This document shows positions 25,522-34,296 of a DNA stretch of 64,000 nt, in pieces. The notes below the pieces were generated by a model. That model had not been told where the DNA came from. It searched no databases and worked only from the letters and a program-made list of their open reading frames with translations. Both the position numbers and the translations under genes were made by a program. The stretch is from Dethiosulfovibrio peptidovorans DSM 11002. Its GTDB lineage: Bacteria > Synergistota > Synergistia > Synergistales > Dethiosulfovibrionaceae. The first letter of the stretch is position 1, and each line of letters opens with the position of its first letter. The stretch is from the NCBI RefSeq assembly GCF_000172975.1, contig NZ_ABTR02000001.1, positions 124,001 through 188,000 on the forward strand. Reading direction: 5' to 3'.

Positions 25522-27279
25522 TCATTCTTTTCTTATCGAGTAGGTACCGGGCTTCAGATAGGTAACCAGGTACCTCAGGAGATCCTGTTTCTTGAGCTTG
25601 CCCGCCCAGTCCAGAAGCCGCCTTAGATCTTCGGCGGTAGGCTGCTGTCTGAAGGCGGCCAGAAGTCTGTTCAACCCCTCGGCCAATGCCTCCGGGTCCT
25701 TAGCCGCCTCTCCATAGGCTATGTAGTGATAGGCGAGCTGACGTTCAGCGACATCTCTGACCATAAGGGCACCATAAGCCTTTTCCATTAACCTTCTTTG
25801 AATGGGAGCGGACTTACTGGATACCGCTTTTCTCAGAGTTACGTCTCCGACCAATCCCTGTCCGAGGTAAACCAAGCCCCAAAGGGACACGGAGGCCATA
25901 ATAACTCCCAGTGCCCTGTAACCTCTCGGGTTGCCCAGAAAACGAATCTTTCCGACGGCTATCTCCGCCAGAACCTCTCTGTTCGCCAGAGCGAAGGCCA
26001 GAGGCATCCATAGGGAATTCTCTATCCTGTGGAAGGGTCTCGTCCAAAGTGCGTCGAACCATATGAGAAACAGAAAGGCGGCGCTCCACAAAACCGAATC
26101 GGGGAAGGGGGAGCCCCTATGTCTGTGAAGATATAGAAAAAAGGAAACGATCCACCATAATGCCAGCCCTATGAGTATTACAAAGCCCAACAAGCCGGAT
26201 TCACAGTACCACTGGAGATATTCGTTATGAGCCCAGTTGGTATATTGCCATTTCATGTCTGGATAGAGAGAAAAAGCCTCTCTCTGAGCCTCGAGGTAAT
26301 TCCACTTGAACTGCCCCAGCCCCATTCCCTTGACAGGCTCCTCCATCGCCATGGCCCAAGAGGTTTTCCATATTCCGTCTCGGCCTCCGACGGTGTCGGC
26401 GTTTTTAACCAGATCGACGCTCTTGGCTATGAGAGATCCGGAACGTCCCTGGTTCAGAAACACCGATGCAGCCAGCACCGCCACTATCAATATAGCCGAC
26501 AGGCTCAGACGACGGAGCCTGGCTCTATCCCTTCCCAGTGCTATCATCAGGGCCAGCAGGAATATTCCTACCATCAGAGAGAGGATGGCCGATCGACTGG
26601 TGCTATTCCAGAGTCCCCACAGCAATATGGGCAGAAAGATCAGGTTGGTAGCGGCGAAAAACCGCCCCCAACCTTCGGTCTCTCTGAGACCATGACGAAG
26701 ATATAGAAAGATGGACCCCAGAGCGGTAATGGCCAGCCAAAGACCCAACATGTTCTGCTGCCCGGTGTTGCCGATGTAGTTTCCCGGGGTCGGAAGTATC
26801 AGCTTAAGCGGAGCGAATAGGTTCACGTTGTTGGCGACCTGCAGCTCCGCGAAGAAAACGTTGATCGTACCGTTTAAGGACGCCAACCAGAGGATCGGCC
26901 TGAGCCAGCTTTCCCTGAACAGATTTAGACAGAGGACGTAGAACCCCCAGAGGGATGCGAAGAAAAACCACTCTCTGTAAAAAGTCGGAATCGATTTTAT
27001 AGGAGCCCATATGGGCTGAACCGTAACGTATATCAAAAGAGCGAACCATATCCAGCCGAAGAGGTCCACCCTGAAGCCGGTTCTCTCCGATCCTCTCCAT
27101 GCCACCACGACCCCGGTCAGTATGGCCATGATCGCCACCGGAACCAAGGCTATGGTCCATTTCATTATATGAAGGGTCTGAAAAAAGAAGACTCCCGAGT
27201 ATATAAGGTTGGGCAAAGCAAGAGAAATGGCGGCGGAGACGAGAAAAACTACGTCTAGTGTTCTGGATCGTTCCATCAT
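25522..27279 (-). CDS. O-antigen ligase / PglL-like O-oligosaccharyltransferase family membrane protein
   Basis: The 585-residue protein has about 10-12 membrane helices and a Wzy_C-type periplasmic loop with GMGLGQFKWNY and WAHNEYLQWYCESGL, where the histidine is the family's catalytic candidate. NTGQQNMLGLWLA near residue 170 resembles PglL, which glycosylates pilins. A soluble C-terminal tail of about 120 residues, TPR-like in look, follows. The gene overlaps the parB-like stop and sits 1 base before gspJ, so I infer that it may glycosylate pseudopilins or secreted proteins, though O-antigen ligase is equally possible by sequence. Confidence 0.72.
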   Translation of the reverse strand: MMERSRTLDVVFLVSAAISLALPNLIYSGVFFFQTLHIMKWTIALVPVAIMAILTGVVVAWRGSERTGFRVDLFGWIWFALLIYVTVQPIWAPIKSIPTFYREWFFFASLWGFYVLCLNLFRESWLRPILWLASLNGTINVFFAELQVANNVNLFAPLKLILPTPGNYIGNTGQQNMLGLWLAITALGSIFLYLRHGLRETEGWGRFFAATNLIFLPILLWGLWNSTSRSAILSLMVGIFLLALMIALGRDRARLRRLSLSAILIVAVLAASVFLNQGRSGSLIAKSVDLVKNADTVGGRDGIWKTSWAMAMEEPVKGMGLGQFKWNYLEAQREAFSLYPDMKWQYTNWAHNEYLQWYCESGLLGFVILIGLALWWIVSFFLYLHRHRGSPFPDSVLWSAAFLFLIWFDALWTRPFHRIENSLWMPLAFALANREVLAEIAVGKIRFLGNPRGYRALGVIMASVSLWGLVYLGQGLVGDVTLRKAVSSKSAPIQRRLMEKAYGALMVRDVAERQLAYHYIAYGEAAKDPEALAEGLNRLLAAFRQQPTAEDLRRLLDWAGKLKKQDLLRYLVTYLKPGTYSIRKE

Positions 27280-28220
27280 ATCTCTTCGTCCTCCATGAGA
27301 AGCTGTTTTTTAAGGTCGACGATTATCTCGACCACCAGCTCGCTCTGAGCCAGTTCCCGAACCTTCCATACGACGGGAATCCCTTTTTTCCTCTGTTTCT
27401 CCACAAGATCCGCCAGTTGATGTAATAATTCTCCCGTCGGGCCTTCAGGACCGTTGAAGGATAGGGCCTTTTTTTTCGAGTTTCGACGGCGTATCGAGTC
27501 CTCGTCCAATCTACCTTCATCGGTCTCGTCAACAGTTTCGAGAAAGCCTTCCCCGACATCTCCGATTTCGACCTCCACGTGGGGCTCGTCACTCAAAGAC
27601 GTTTTGGGTTCAAGGGGTTTGCCTTCCTTGAGGTCGTTTACCAGTTCCTCGACCTCCTTAGAGGTCAGCTCCCGATCGATGACTTTTTTGGCCGCGGCTA
27701 TCTGAAGCGCCGGAGGAAGGCGGAGAAGAGCCCTTGCGGAACGCTCTCCCAGCAACCCCTCCATGACCATTTTCTGCACCGGCTCCTCCAGTTTCAAAAG
27801 CCTGAGCTTGTTTGCCACCGACGCCTGCGATCTGCCAAGCCTCCTGGCCAGTTCGGACTGCCCCCACCCGGTCCTGTCCAGTATGTCTTTAAGGCTCCCG
27901 GCCTCTTCGATGGAGGAGAGGTCCTTTCTGTGAATGTTCTCGACGAGCGCCATTATCTGCTGGTCCGCCGAATCGACCTCTAGGACTATGGCGGAGACCG
28001 CCTCGAGTCCCGCTACGAGGCAGGCTCGAAGTCGCCGCTCTCCCGCTATCAGCTCGAAAAAGTCACCGCTGGGCCTCACCACCAGTGGCTGTATCAGGCC
28101 GACCTCTCCTATGGATTCGGCTAACTCCAGTATATCGTCCTCGTCGAAGTGTTTTCTCGGCTGATAGGGGTTAGCACGGATACGGGATAGCTCTATCTCC
28201 GCCAGTCTGCTGTCCTTCAA
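27276..28220 (-). CDS. ParB/Spo0J/Noc-like protein
   Basis: The 314-residue protein has the ParB N-terminal CTP-binding fold (NPYQPRKHFDE, IQPLVVRPSG, AGERRLRA, LVENIHRKDLSSIEEA) and the central helix-turn-helix (GWGQSELARRLGRSQASVANKLRLL). The C-terminal region is variable. ParB-type proteins load onto parS as CTP clamps. No parA lies next to it; the neighbours are dnaB and a ligase gene, so it could be chromosomal ParB or a Noc-like factor. The start is a TTG behind GGAGGCGA. Confidence 0.88.
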   Translation of the reverse strand: MKDSRLAEIELSRIRANPYQPRKHFDEDDILELAESIGEVGLIQPLVVRPSGDFFELIAGERRLRACLVAGLEAVSAIVLEVDSADQQIMALVENIHRKDLSSIEEAGSLKDILDRTGWGQSELARRLGRSQASVANKLRLLKLEEPVQKMVMEGLLGERSARALLRLPPALQIAAAKKVIDRELTSKEVEELVNDLKEGKPLEPKTSLSDEPHVEVEIGDVGEGFLETVDETDEGRLDEDSIRRRNSKKKALSFNGPEGPTGELLHQLADLVEKQRKKGIPVVWKVRELAQSELVVEIIVDLKKQLLMEDEEI

Positions 28221-28232
28221 GACAATCGCCTC

Positions 28233-29588
28233 CTAGAATCCGTCGATGGAACTCTTGCTCTCGAAACGGGTATGTTGTTTCATAAACATCAAATGGATCA
28301 CTCCGGTAGGTCCGTTACGATGCTTTGCTATATCCAGTATGGCGCTATCGTCCTGCTGATCCTGGGGGACATCCTTGGCATAATAGGCTTCCCTGTAGAG
28401 AAGGGCCACTAGGTCGGCGTCCTGCTCTATGGCTCCGCTGTCCCTAAGATCCGACAGCTGGGGACGTTTGTCGTTTCGGCTCTCTACTGCCCTGGAAAGC
28501 TGCGAGAGGGACAGCACCGGAACCTCCAGCTCCCTGGCGATGGCCTTAAGTCCCCTGGAAATCTCAGCGACCTCCTGCTGTTTGCTGTCTATCTTCCTGG
28601 ACATGCTCATCAATTGAAGATAGTCCACCACTATAAGCCCCAATGACGCATACTGGGCCTTGAAACGGCGGCATCTGGCCCTCATCTCCGTGGTGGTCAG
28701 CATGGAGCTGTCGTCTATGTACATCGGCGCCTTGGTCAGGCGACCGGCGGCGGTGGTCAGTTTCTCCCAGTCCTCTCTGGCGAAGTTGCCCGTACGAAGG
28801 TCCTGTATGTTGACCCGAGCCTCCGATCCCAACAGCCTTTGAACCAGCTGGTCCGCCCCCATCTCTAGACTGAACACGAGGACCGGCAGATTCGACTTGA
28901 CCGCCACGTTCCTGGCCAGATTTAAAGCCAGAGCTGTCTTCCCCATGGAGGGCCTTGCCGCCAGAATATTGAGACTCCCGGGCTGAAGCCCTCCGGTAAG
29001 CCGGTCAAGGTCGTCGAATCCGGTCATTACTCCCGTTACCGTCTGTTCGGAACGGTAGAACTGCTCCTCTATCTGATGGAAGGTCGGACCTATAACGTCG
29101 GCGACCTTCTTGAAGTTGGACTCGTTCCTATGACGGGAGACCTCGAAGATGGCTCTCTCCGCCTCCTCCAGAAGCTCGTCGATCTCCCGGTCCTCCGAAT
29201 ATCCCATTCTGGCTATGGACGTGCCGGTAGAGATAAGGCGGCGAAGCACCGCCTTATCTCTGACTATTTTGGCATGGTATTCGGCGTTGGCAGCGGTGGG
29301 AACGCTGTCCATGACCGCCACGATAAAGGCCTGACCTCCCAGACTTTCGGACAATCCTCTGCGAGAGAGCTCTTCGAGAAAGGTCAGAGAGTCCACCGGA
29401 CGGTCCTGATGGACCATGTCGGTCAAAACGTCGAAAGCGACCTGATAATTCTTGTCCCTGAAGTCCTCCGGCGAGAGTATCTCCGATATCTGGATGAGGA
29501 CATCTTTATCCATAAGACAGGATCCGATGACCGCCCTCTCTGCCTCCAGGTTCTGAGGCGGAACTCTATCGTATATAGACGGACTCAC
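28233..29588 (-). CDS. dnaB: Replicative DNA helicase DnaB
   Basis: The 451-residue protein has the DnaB N-terminal collar domain (PPQNLEAERAVIGSCLMD) and a RecA-like motor with Walker A ARPSMGKTALALN, LVFSLEMGADQLVQRL, VVDYLQLM and the C-terminal LSQLSRAVESR segment. It unwinds DNA at the replication fork. The predicted start is a GTG 4 bases after the rplI stop. It sits in the yybS-rplI-dnaB order known from Firmicutes. Confidence 0.97.
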   Translation of the reverse strand: MSPSIYDRVPPQNLEAERAVIGSCLMDKDVLIQISEILSPEDFRDKNYQVAFDVLTDMVHQDRPVDSLTFLEELSRRGLSESLGGQAFIVAVMDSVPTAANAEYHAKIVRDKAVLRRLISTGTSIARMGYSEDREIDELLEEAERAIFEVSRHRNESNFKKVADVIGPTFHQIEEQFYRSEQTVTGVMTGFDDLDRLTGGLQPGSLNILAARPSMGKTALALNLARNVAVKSNLPVLVFSLEMGADQLVQRLLGSEARVNIQDLRTGNFAREDWEKLTTAAGRLTKAPMYIDDSSMLTTTEMRARCRRFKAQYASLGLIVVDYLQLMSMSRKIDSKQQEVAEISRGLKAIARELEVPVLSLSQLSRAVESRNDKRPQLSDLRDSGAIEQDADLVALLYREAYYAKDVPQDQQDDSAILDIAKHRNGPTGVIHLMFMKQHTRFESKSSIDGF

Positions 29589-29592
29589 AGAG

Positions 29593-30039
29593 TCACTGGG
29601 CCTCCACCTTTAGAGTCATGGAAGCCTCGACTCCCTGATAAAGTTTTACGGTAAAAGGATAACTTCCCAGAGACTTTACCGCATCGGCCATTTTGATGTT
29701 TTTCTTGTCCACCAAGATCCCGAACTGCTTCGATATTCCGTCGGCTATCTGGGCGGTGGTCACGCTGCCGAATAGACGACCTCCTTCTCCGGTCGTCACG
29801 GCCAGTGTTACCTGTCGATCCTGAAGGTGTTTTCTCTGTTCCTCCGCCTCGGATCTAGCCTGCTGATCCTTTCTCTTGGACGATTCTCTCTTTTCCTCGA
29901 GCTTTTTAAGGTTCGCTCCGTCGGCCTCGACGGCCAGCTTTCGTGGAAAAAGGAAATTCCTTCCGTAACCGTCGGAGACCTCGACTATCTCGTTTTTTCT
30001 ACCAAGCTTTTTCACGTCTTCCAGCAATATAACCTTCAA
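29593..30039 (-). CDS. rplI: 50S ribosomal protein L9
   Basis: The 148-residue protein has the L9 signature [13 protein letters not shown], a long charged connecting helix ([16 protein letters not shown]) and a C-terminal RNA-binding domain. L9 binds 23S rRNA at the base of the L1 stalk. The start is a TTG with a perfect AGGAGGTGA upstream. Confidence 0.97.
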   Translation of the reverse strand: MKVILLEDVKKLGRKNEIVEVSDGYGRNFLFPRKLAVEADGANLKKLEEKRESSKRKDQQARSEAEEQRKHLQDRQVTLAVTTGEGGRLFGSVTTAQIADGISKQFGILVDKKNIKMADAVKSLGSYPFTVKLYQGVEASMTLKVEAQ

Positions 30040-30045
30040 TTAAGG

Positions 30046-30987
30046 TCACCTCCTGTATCTTTTTCTCAGATCTATCCAAATATCCAACAGACCGGCGATA
30101 ACCGCTACCTGGGATAGCAAGGGAATCAGTACTGCCAGTGCCAACAAGGCGTATCTCCATCCCTTTCCCACTCCTCGAAAGTCCATGTAGTCCCATCCGA
30201 CTGCCATTCCCTGGATCATGAACAACATGCTCACCAACAATCTCAGGTTCAACCCGACCCTCGACAGAAGAGGGTCCTTCATCGACGATTCGAACACCAA
30301 CAACAACACGGAGAGGGCGAAGGCCCAGAATAGACTTTTGGGAAAACGCCAGCTTCCAAAAGGTGGAACCGGAGGCAAGGAGCCTCCTCCTATCCTGAGA
30401 AGTATCCTGCGGGACACGACGTAGCTGAGAAGGCAGTCCAGCGCGCTGGCCATGGTTATCATAGCGGGAAACATCAGAGGAATGGCCTTCAAAGTCATCT
30501 CCATCTGTGTCTTTACCCCCTCTATGGACTCGACGTCCCCTCCTCCATAGAGCGAGAACACCTTCGTCATAGTAGCCCTGAGCTGCTCCACATCGGGGTC
30601 GAAGGGGTTGACCCCGGTTATCCAGGTAAGGACGGACATGAGGATCAGTTTGCTCACCAGAGAAAGGACGATGCCGTAGAGCATTATATCGACCGCCTTG
30701 TCGAAGCGAGCAGCCAGAATTCCGAGTCCTACTCCCAGTATCCCGAATCCCAGAAAGAAGGAGATTGAGGATATCGGTCCTCCCAGTAAACCGACGATGG
30801 CGGTGGCCACGCAAAGGGCCAGAGCCGCCCTCTGGGGACGGTGTCTTAATCCCAACACGACGAGAGGGGCGGGACATAGCAAGGACAGGACGATCCCAGC
30901 TACCGGTATGAACCGAGCAGCCAGGAACAGGACCACCGCCAACCCCGTCAAGAGGGAGGATTCCACCAGGCTTTTGGTTCCGTTCAT
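30046..30987 (-). CDS. YybS-like (DUF2232) membrane protein
   Basis: The 313-residue protein is an integral membrane protein with about eight helices, resembling the YybS/DUF2232 family of unknown function. Its place directly before rplI and dnaB and after rpsR is the layout known for yybS. It is the first gene of the long leftward run, with a promoter at 31033-31061. Confidence 0.75.
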   Translation of the reverse strand: MNGTKSLVESSLLTGLAVVLFLAARFIPVAGIVLSLLCPAPLVVLGLRHRPQRAALALCVATAIVGLLGGPISSISFFLGFGILGVGLGILAARFDKAVDIMLYGIVLSLVSKLILMSVLTWITGVNPFDPDVEQLRATMTKVFSLYGGGDVESIEGVKTQMEMTLKAIPLMFPAMITMASALDCLLSYVVSRRILLRIGGGSLPPVPPFGSWRFPKSLFWAFALSVLLLVFESSMKDPLLSRVGLNLRLLVSMLFMIQGMAVGWDYMDFRGVGKGWRYALLALAVLIPLLSQVAVIAGLLDIWIDLRKRYRR

Positions 30988-31032
30988 GAGCTTCTTCCTT
31001 TCCTATTCCCTTGGATAGTCCAAAACGGGACC

Positions 31033-31061
31033 ATTATATACGACCGACGGTACCTACACAA
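31033..31061 (-). promoter_or_regulatory. Promoter of the yybS-rplI-dnaB-secretion run
   Basis: On the minus strand TTGTGT (31056-31061) and TATAAT (31033-31038) are separated by 17 bases. The -35 box overlaps the T-tract of the rpsR terminator, so the two operons share these bases. Confidence 0.6.
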
Positions 31062-31063
31062 AA

Positions 31064-31094
31064 AAAGGGGAAGAAGCTACGCTTCTCCCCCTTT
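31064..31094 (-). terminator. Terminator after rpsR
   Basis: A 14-base stem (one mismatch) with a three-base loop, AAAGGGGAAGAAGC with GCTTCTCCCCCTTT, is followed on the minus strand by a run of T. It lies about 30 bases after the rpsR stop. Confidence 0.85.
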
Positions 31095-31122
31095 CGAAAT
31101 CTCAAGGCACTCCCGTCCCGGA

Positions 31123-31362
31123 TTACTCGGCGCTGTAGGGAAGAAGAGCCATATAACGGGCTCTTTTGAGAGCCACTGTCAACTGGCGCTGATGGTTGGC
31201 GCAGTTGCCGGTAACGCGACGAGGAACTATCTTGCCCCTCTCGCTGATGTACTTACGAAGTCTGTCTACGTCTTTGTAGTCGACCGAGTCGATCTTGTCT
31301 ACACAGTAGAAACAGACCTTAGGACGGCGCTTACCACGTCTTTTGTTTCCTCCAAAAGCCAT
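31123..31362 (-). CDS. rpsR: 30S ribosomal protein S18
   Basis: The protein (79 residues from the ATG at 31362) has the S18 core with [33 protein letters not shown] and [13 protein letters not shown]. The two cysteine pairs (CFYC and the later C) suggest a zinc-binding form. An ATG two codons earlier is fused to the AGGAGG sequence and is less likely. It is the third gene of rpsF-ssb-rpsR. Confidence 0.96.
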   Translation of the reverse strand: MAFGGNKRRGKRRPKVCFYCVDKIDSVDYKDVDRLRKYISERGKIVPRRVTGNCANHQRQLTVALKRARYMALLPYSAE

Positions 31363-31383
31363 GTCCATCCTCCTTTCTCTGGT

Positions 31384-31893
31384 TTAAAAGGGTATATCTG
31401 CCTCGTCTTCGTCGGCTGTGGAGCCCATCTCCGATATATCCATGGGGAAATCGCCTCCGCCGAAATCGTCACGGAAACTGCGAGGCTGACCTTGGTCACT
31501 GTCATTCCGATGTCCTCCGTCGTAATCGCCCTGAGAGGATGGACGGTCATCCCTCCTCCCACCGGACGGCAGGAAGGTGATATCGTTTGCCACGACCTCG
31601 GTGACCCATCGTCTCTGTCCCGATTTATCGTCGTAGTTGCGGACCTGTATGCGCCCCTCGACCAGGACGGGACGTCCCTTGGAGAGATAGCGCTCGCAGT
31701 TTTCAGCCTGAGCGCCCCATACCACGACGGGAATGAAATCCACCGATTCCTGTAGTTCGCCGTTTTTGCCTTTCCAGCTGCGGTTTACCGCCACGGAGAA
31801 AGTGGCCACGGCCTGCTTACTGGCGGTGTAACGAATCTGAGGATCCTTGGCCAGGTTCCCCATGAGTATAACCTTGTTGAATCCACGAGCCAT
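31384..31893 (-). CDS. ssb: Single-stranded DNA-binding protein
   Basis: The 169-residue protein has the OB fold (FNKVILMGNLAKDPQIRYT, FIPVVVWGAQAE, RPVLVEGRIQVRNYDD), a flexible Asp/Gly/Gln-rich linker and the acidic tip DEADIPF that recruits repair and replication partners. It lies between rpsF and rpsR as in many bacteria. Confidence 0.97.
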   Translation of the reverse strand: MARGFNKVILMGNLAKDPQIRYTASKQAVATFSVAVNRSWKGKNGELQESVDFIPVVVWGAQAENCERYLSKGRPVLVEGRIQVRNYDDKSGQRRWVTEVVANDITFLPSGGRRDDRPSSQGDYDGGHRNDSDQGQPRSFRDDFGGGDFPMDISEMGSTADEDEADIPF

Positions 31894-31911
31894 GCCGAAA
31901 ACCTCCCTCGA

Positions 31912-32196
31912 CTACTCCTGGTCCAGTCGGATCACCAGGTTACGAACGATAGCGGTACGCAGGCCTAAAAGCCTGGTCATCTCCTTCTGCTTGGAAGGAT
32001 CCAGCTTGAAGTAGACCAGGGCGTAATATCCCTCGGTACGCTTATCGATAGGATAGGCGAGACGCCTTTTTCCCCAGATATCGACCTTATCGACGTCGCC
32101 GCCAAGTTTGGCGATGACCTCCTTGATTCCATCAAGCTCTGCGCTGTGGTCCTCAAGGTCGGCCTCGAGAAGCACCATCATCTCATATGGACGCAT
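31912..32196 (-). CDS. rpsF: 30S ribosomal protein S6
   Basis: The 94-residue protein has the S6 ferredoxin-like fold with MRPYEMMVLLE, DKVDIWGKRRLAYPIDK and EGYYALVYF. It pairs with S18 on the 30S platform. It is first in the operon, behind its own promoter and a structured leader. Confidence 0.97.
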   Translation of the reverse strand: MRPYEMMVLLEADLEDHSAELDGIKEVIAKLGGDVDKVDIWGKRRLAYPIDKRTEGYYALVYFKLDPSKQKEMTRLLGLRTAIVRNLVIRLDQE

Positions 32197-32255
32197 GAGC
32201 TACACCTCCTCCCTTTGGACGTTAGGCCCCCCCAGGGGGGCAGGGATTGCAAAGA
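32197..32255 (-). promoter_or_regulatory. Structured leader of rpsF
   Basis: The transcribed leader contains an inverted repeat of CCCCCC and GGGGGG (32226-32241) and an outer match between CCTCTTTG and CAAAGGGAGG, the latter including the Shine-Dalgarno sequence. Folding would hide the binding site. In other bacteria the S6:S18 complex binds a hairpin here to repress translation. I do not see a clear copy of the known CCG bulge motif, so this is a candidate only. Confidence 0.4.
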
Positions 32256-32258
32256 GGA

Positions 32259-32287
32259 ATTATACCCTAACGGCCGCTTTCAGGCAA
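32259..32287 (-). promoter_or_regulatory. Promoter of rpsF-ssb-rpsR
   Basis: On the minus strand TTGCCT (32282-32287) and TATAAT (32259-32264) are separated by 17 bases. The -35 box is inside the last codons of the divIC-like gene. Confidence 0.75.
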
Positions 32288-32572
32288 GATATCGTCGGAC
32301 TCAACCGAGAGACGGTATATCCTCTCGCCGGGAAAAACGAGATTGAACTGATCCCTTGCCAGCCTTGCCTTGCCTTTATCGGTGCCGTAGAACTCCAGTT
32401 TTTGTCTGGACCTCTCCAGATCGTCGCTCAGTTTTCGAAGCTCCTCCTCCTTGAGAGAGACCGCCTGGGAGAGTTCTGCTACCCTGCGTCTCTCCCTTAT
32501 CATGGCCGTGGAAAACACAGCGAAAAACAAAGCGACCATGGCCCAGAAAAGAATCCATCTGAGCCGAGGCAC
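32267..32572 (-). CDS. DivIC/FtsB-like septum formation protein
   Basis: The 101-residue protein has a short cytoplasmic N-terminus, one membrane helix (residues about 6-23), a coiled coil (about 28-60) and a C-terminal LARDQFNLVFPGERIYRL block that resembles the conserved end of DivIC/FtsB. These bitopic proteins join the FtsL-FtsQ complex at the division site. It follows argS by 6 bases. Confidence 0.75.
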   Translation of the reverse strand: MPRLRWILFWAMVALFFAVFSTAMIRERRRVAELSQAVSLKEEELRKLSDDLERSRQKLEFYGTDKGKARLARDQFNLVFPGERIYRLSVESDDILPESGR

Positions 32573-32578
32573 TTTCGA

Positions 32579-34255
32579 CTACATCCTCTCGGGGGCCGAT
32601 ATGCCCAATATCCTCAGGGCGTTTGTCAAAACTACATGGGTGGCCTTGACCAGCAGAATCCTGGAGGGACGACTCGGATTCTCGTCCAACACCCTGTGAG
32701 CGTTGTAGAAGGAGTGGAAGTCTCCGGCCAGGTCGTGAACGTAGTTTACGATCCTGTGAGGTGCCATCTCGACCGCGGCCTTCTCCACCTCCTCGGGGAA
32801 CATGGAAAGCCGGGTGATTAGTTTCTTCTCCTCCGAACTGGAGATCAGGGATTCGTCCAGTTCGTCCACGGAGGGCATGGCGATTCCCTTGTCTCTGAGG
32901 TTTCTGGTTATGCTGGCGATCCTGGCGTTGGCGTACTGGACGTAGAACACCGGATTGTCGGAGGACTCTCTCTTGGCTAGCTCCAGGTCAAAATCCAGAT
33001 GGCTGTCGGAGCGACGCATAACGAAGTAGAACCTTGTAGCGTCGACTCCGACCTCGTCTATTACGTCGGAAAGGGTTACGAACTGCCCCGACCTAGTCGA
33101 CATGGACACCTGCTCACCGTCCCGAAGGAGGTTGACGAACTGAATCAATGTGACGGCGAAATTATCGTCCGGCGACTTGCCCAGAGCCTCCACCGCAGCT
33201 CTCATACGGGGGACGTAGCCATGGTGATCCGCTCCCCATACGTCTATGGCCAGATCGAAACCCCGATCGAACTTGTTTTTATGGTAGGCCACGTCGGAGG
33301 CGAAGTATGTTGGGACTCCGTTGGAGCGGAAAAGAACCCTGTCCTTATCGTCTCCGAAATCGGTGGAGCGAAACCAGATGGCCCCATCTTCTTCGTAGGA
33401 GTAACCCCTCTTTCTGAGGGCCTCCACCGTATCCAGCACCTGATCGTTCTCGTAAAGGCTCTTCTCGGAAAACCAACAGTCGAAGGTCACTCCGAAACGC
33501 TTCAGGTCCGCCTTGATACCGTCCAGAATGACCTTGCTGGAAAAATCTCTGAAAAATGGAAGACTCTCCTCTAGGTCGACGGAAAGGTATTCGTCTCCGT
33601 GATCGTCTATGACCTGACGGGCCAGATCGTATATGTAGTCCCCTTTGTAGCCGTCCTCCGGAAAGGGAGCCTTATCGGCCTGTCCCAACAGCTCAAAATA
33701 CCTGGATTGAGTGGATTTTCCCAGATTGGACATCTGTAGACCGGCGTCGTTGACGTAGTACTCCTTCTCGACCTTCCAGCCGGAGAAGTCGAGTATATTT
33801 CCGACTATATCTCCGACGGCAGCTCCCCTGCCGTGTCCGACGTGGAGCGGGCCTGTCGGGTTGGCGCTGACGAACTCGACCTGCACCTTTCTTCCCTTGC
33901 CCAGATCACACCGCCCGTAATCGTCTCCCGACGATAGAACCGAGGATATGACGTTGCCGATCCACCGATCTGCCAGAAAAAAGTTGATAAAACCTGGCCC
34001 GGCCACCTCGACGGAACGGATATGCTCGTCGTCCTTCAGCCTGTCCACCACCATGGCAGCCAGATCCCTAGGTTTTTCCCCCAGAAGCTTGCAGGCCTGC
34101 ATGGCCACGTTGGTGGCCCAATCTCCTTGATCCTCCCTTTTCGGACGTTCCAGGTGAACCTCCGGCAGAAGGTCGGAGGACACCTCCTTCTGCCGAGCCA
34201 TATCGGAGAGAGCCTCTCCGATAAGGTCCCTCAAGATGGTGGTAACATCTGCCAT
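32579..34255 (-). CDS. argS: Arginyl-tRNA synthetase
   Basis: The protein (558 residues) is a class I synthetase with the HIGH-type motif in ANPTGPLHVGHGRGAAVGD, a DALR anticodon-binding C-terminus (PHRIVNYVHDLAGDFHSFYN) and the degenerate KMSK site SMSTRSG typical of ArgRS. I chose the ATG at 34255 with AAGGAG 10 bases upstream; an ATG three codons earlier is only one base from it. Confidence 0.97.
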   Translation of the reverse strand: MADVTTILRDLIGEALSDMARQKEVSSDLLPEVHLERPKREDQGDWATNVAMQACKLLGEKPRDLAAMVVDRLKDDEHIRSVEVAGPGFINFFLADRWIGNVISSVLSSGDDYGRCDLGKGRKVQVEFVSANPTGPLHVGHGRGAAVGDIVGNILDFSGWKVEKEYYVNDAGLQMSNLGKSTQSRYFELLGQADKAPFPEDGYKGDYIYDLARQVIDDHGDEYLSVDLEESLPFFRDFSSKVILDGIKADLKRFGVTFDCWFSEKSLYENDQVLDTVEALRKRGYSYEEDGAIWFRSTDFGDDKDRVLFRSNGVPTYFASDVAYHKNKFDRGFDLAIDVWGADHHGYVPRMRAAVEALGKSPDDNFAVTLIQFVNLLRDGEQVSMSTRSGQFVTLSDVIDEVGVDATRFYFVMRRSDSHLDFDLELAKRESSDNPVFYVQYANARIASITRNLRDKGIAMPSVDELDESLISSSEEKKLITRLSMFPEEVEKAAVEMAPHRIVNYVHDLAGDFHSFYNAHRVLDENPSRPSRILLVKATHVVLTNALRILGISAPERM

Positions 34256-34296
34256 AAATCTCATACTCCTTTTTTATACCGTTTTCGGCCCGGCCC

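Noticed and set aside
32226-32241. C6/G6 repeat before rpsF as a terminator of the argS-divIC operon
   Set aside because: No T run follows on the minus strand and it lies inside the rpsF leader, downstream of the rpsF promoter.
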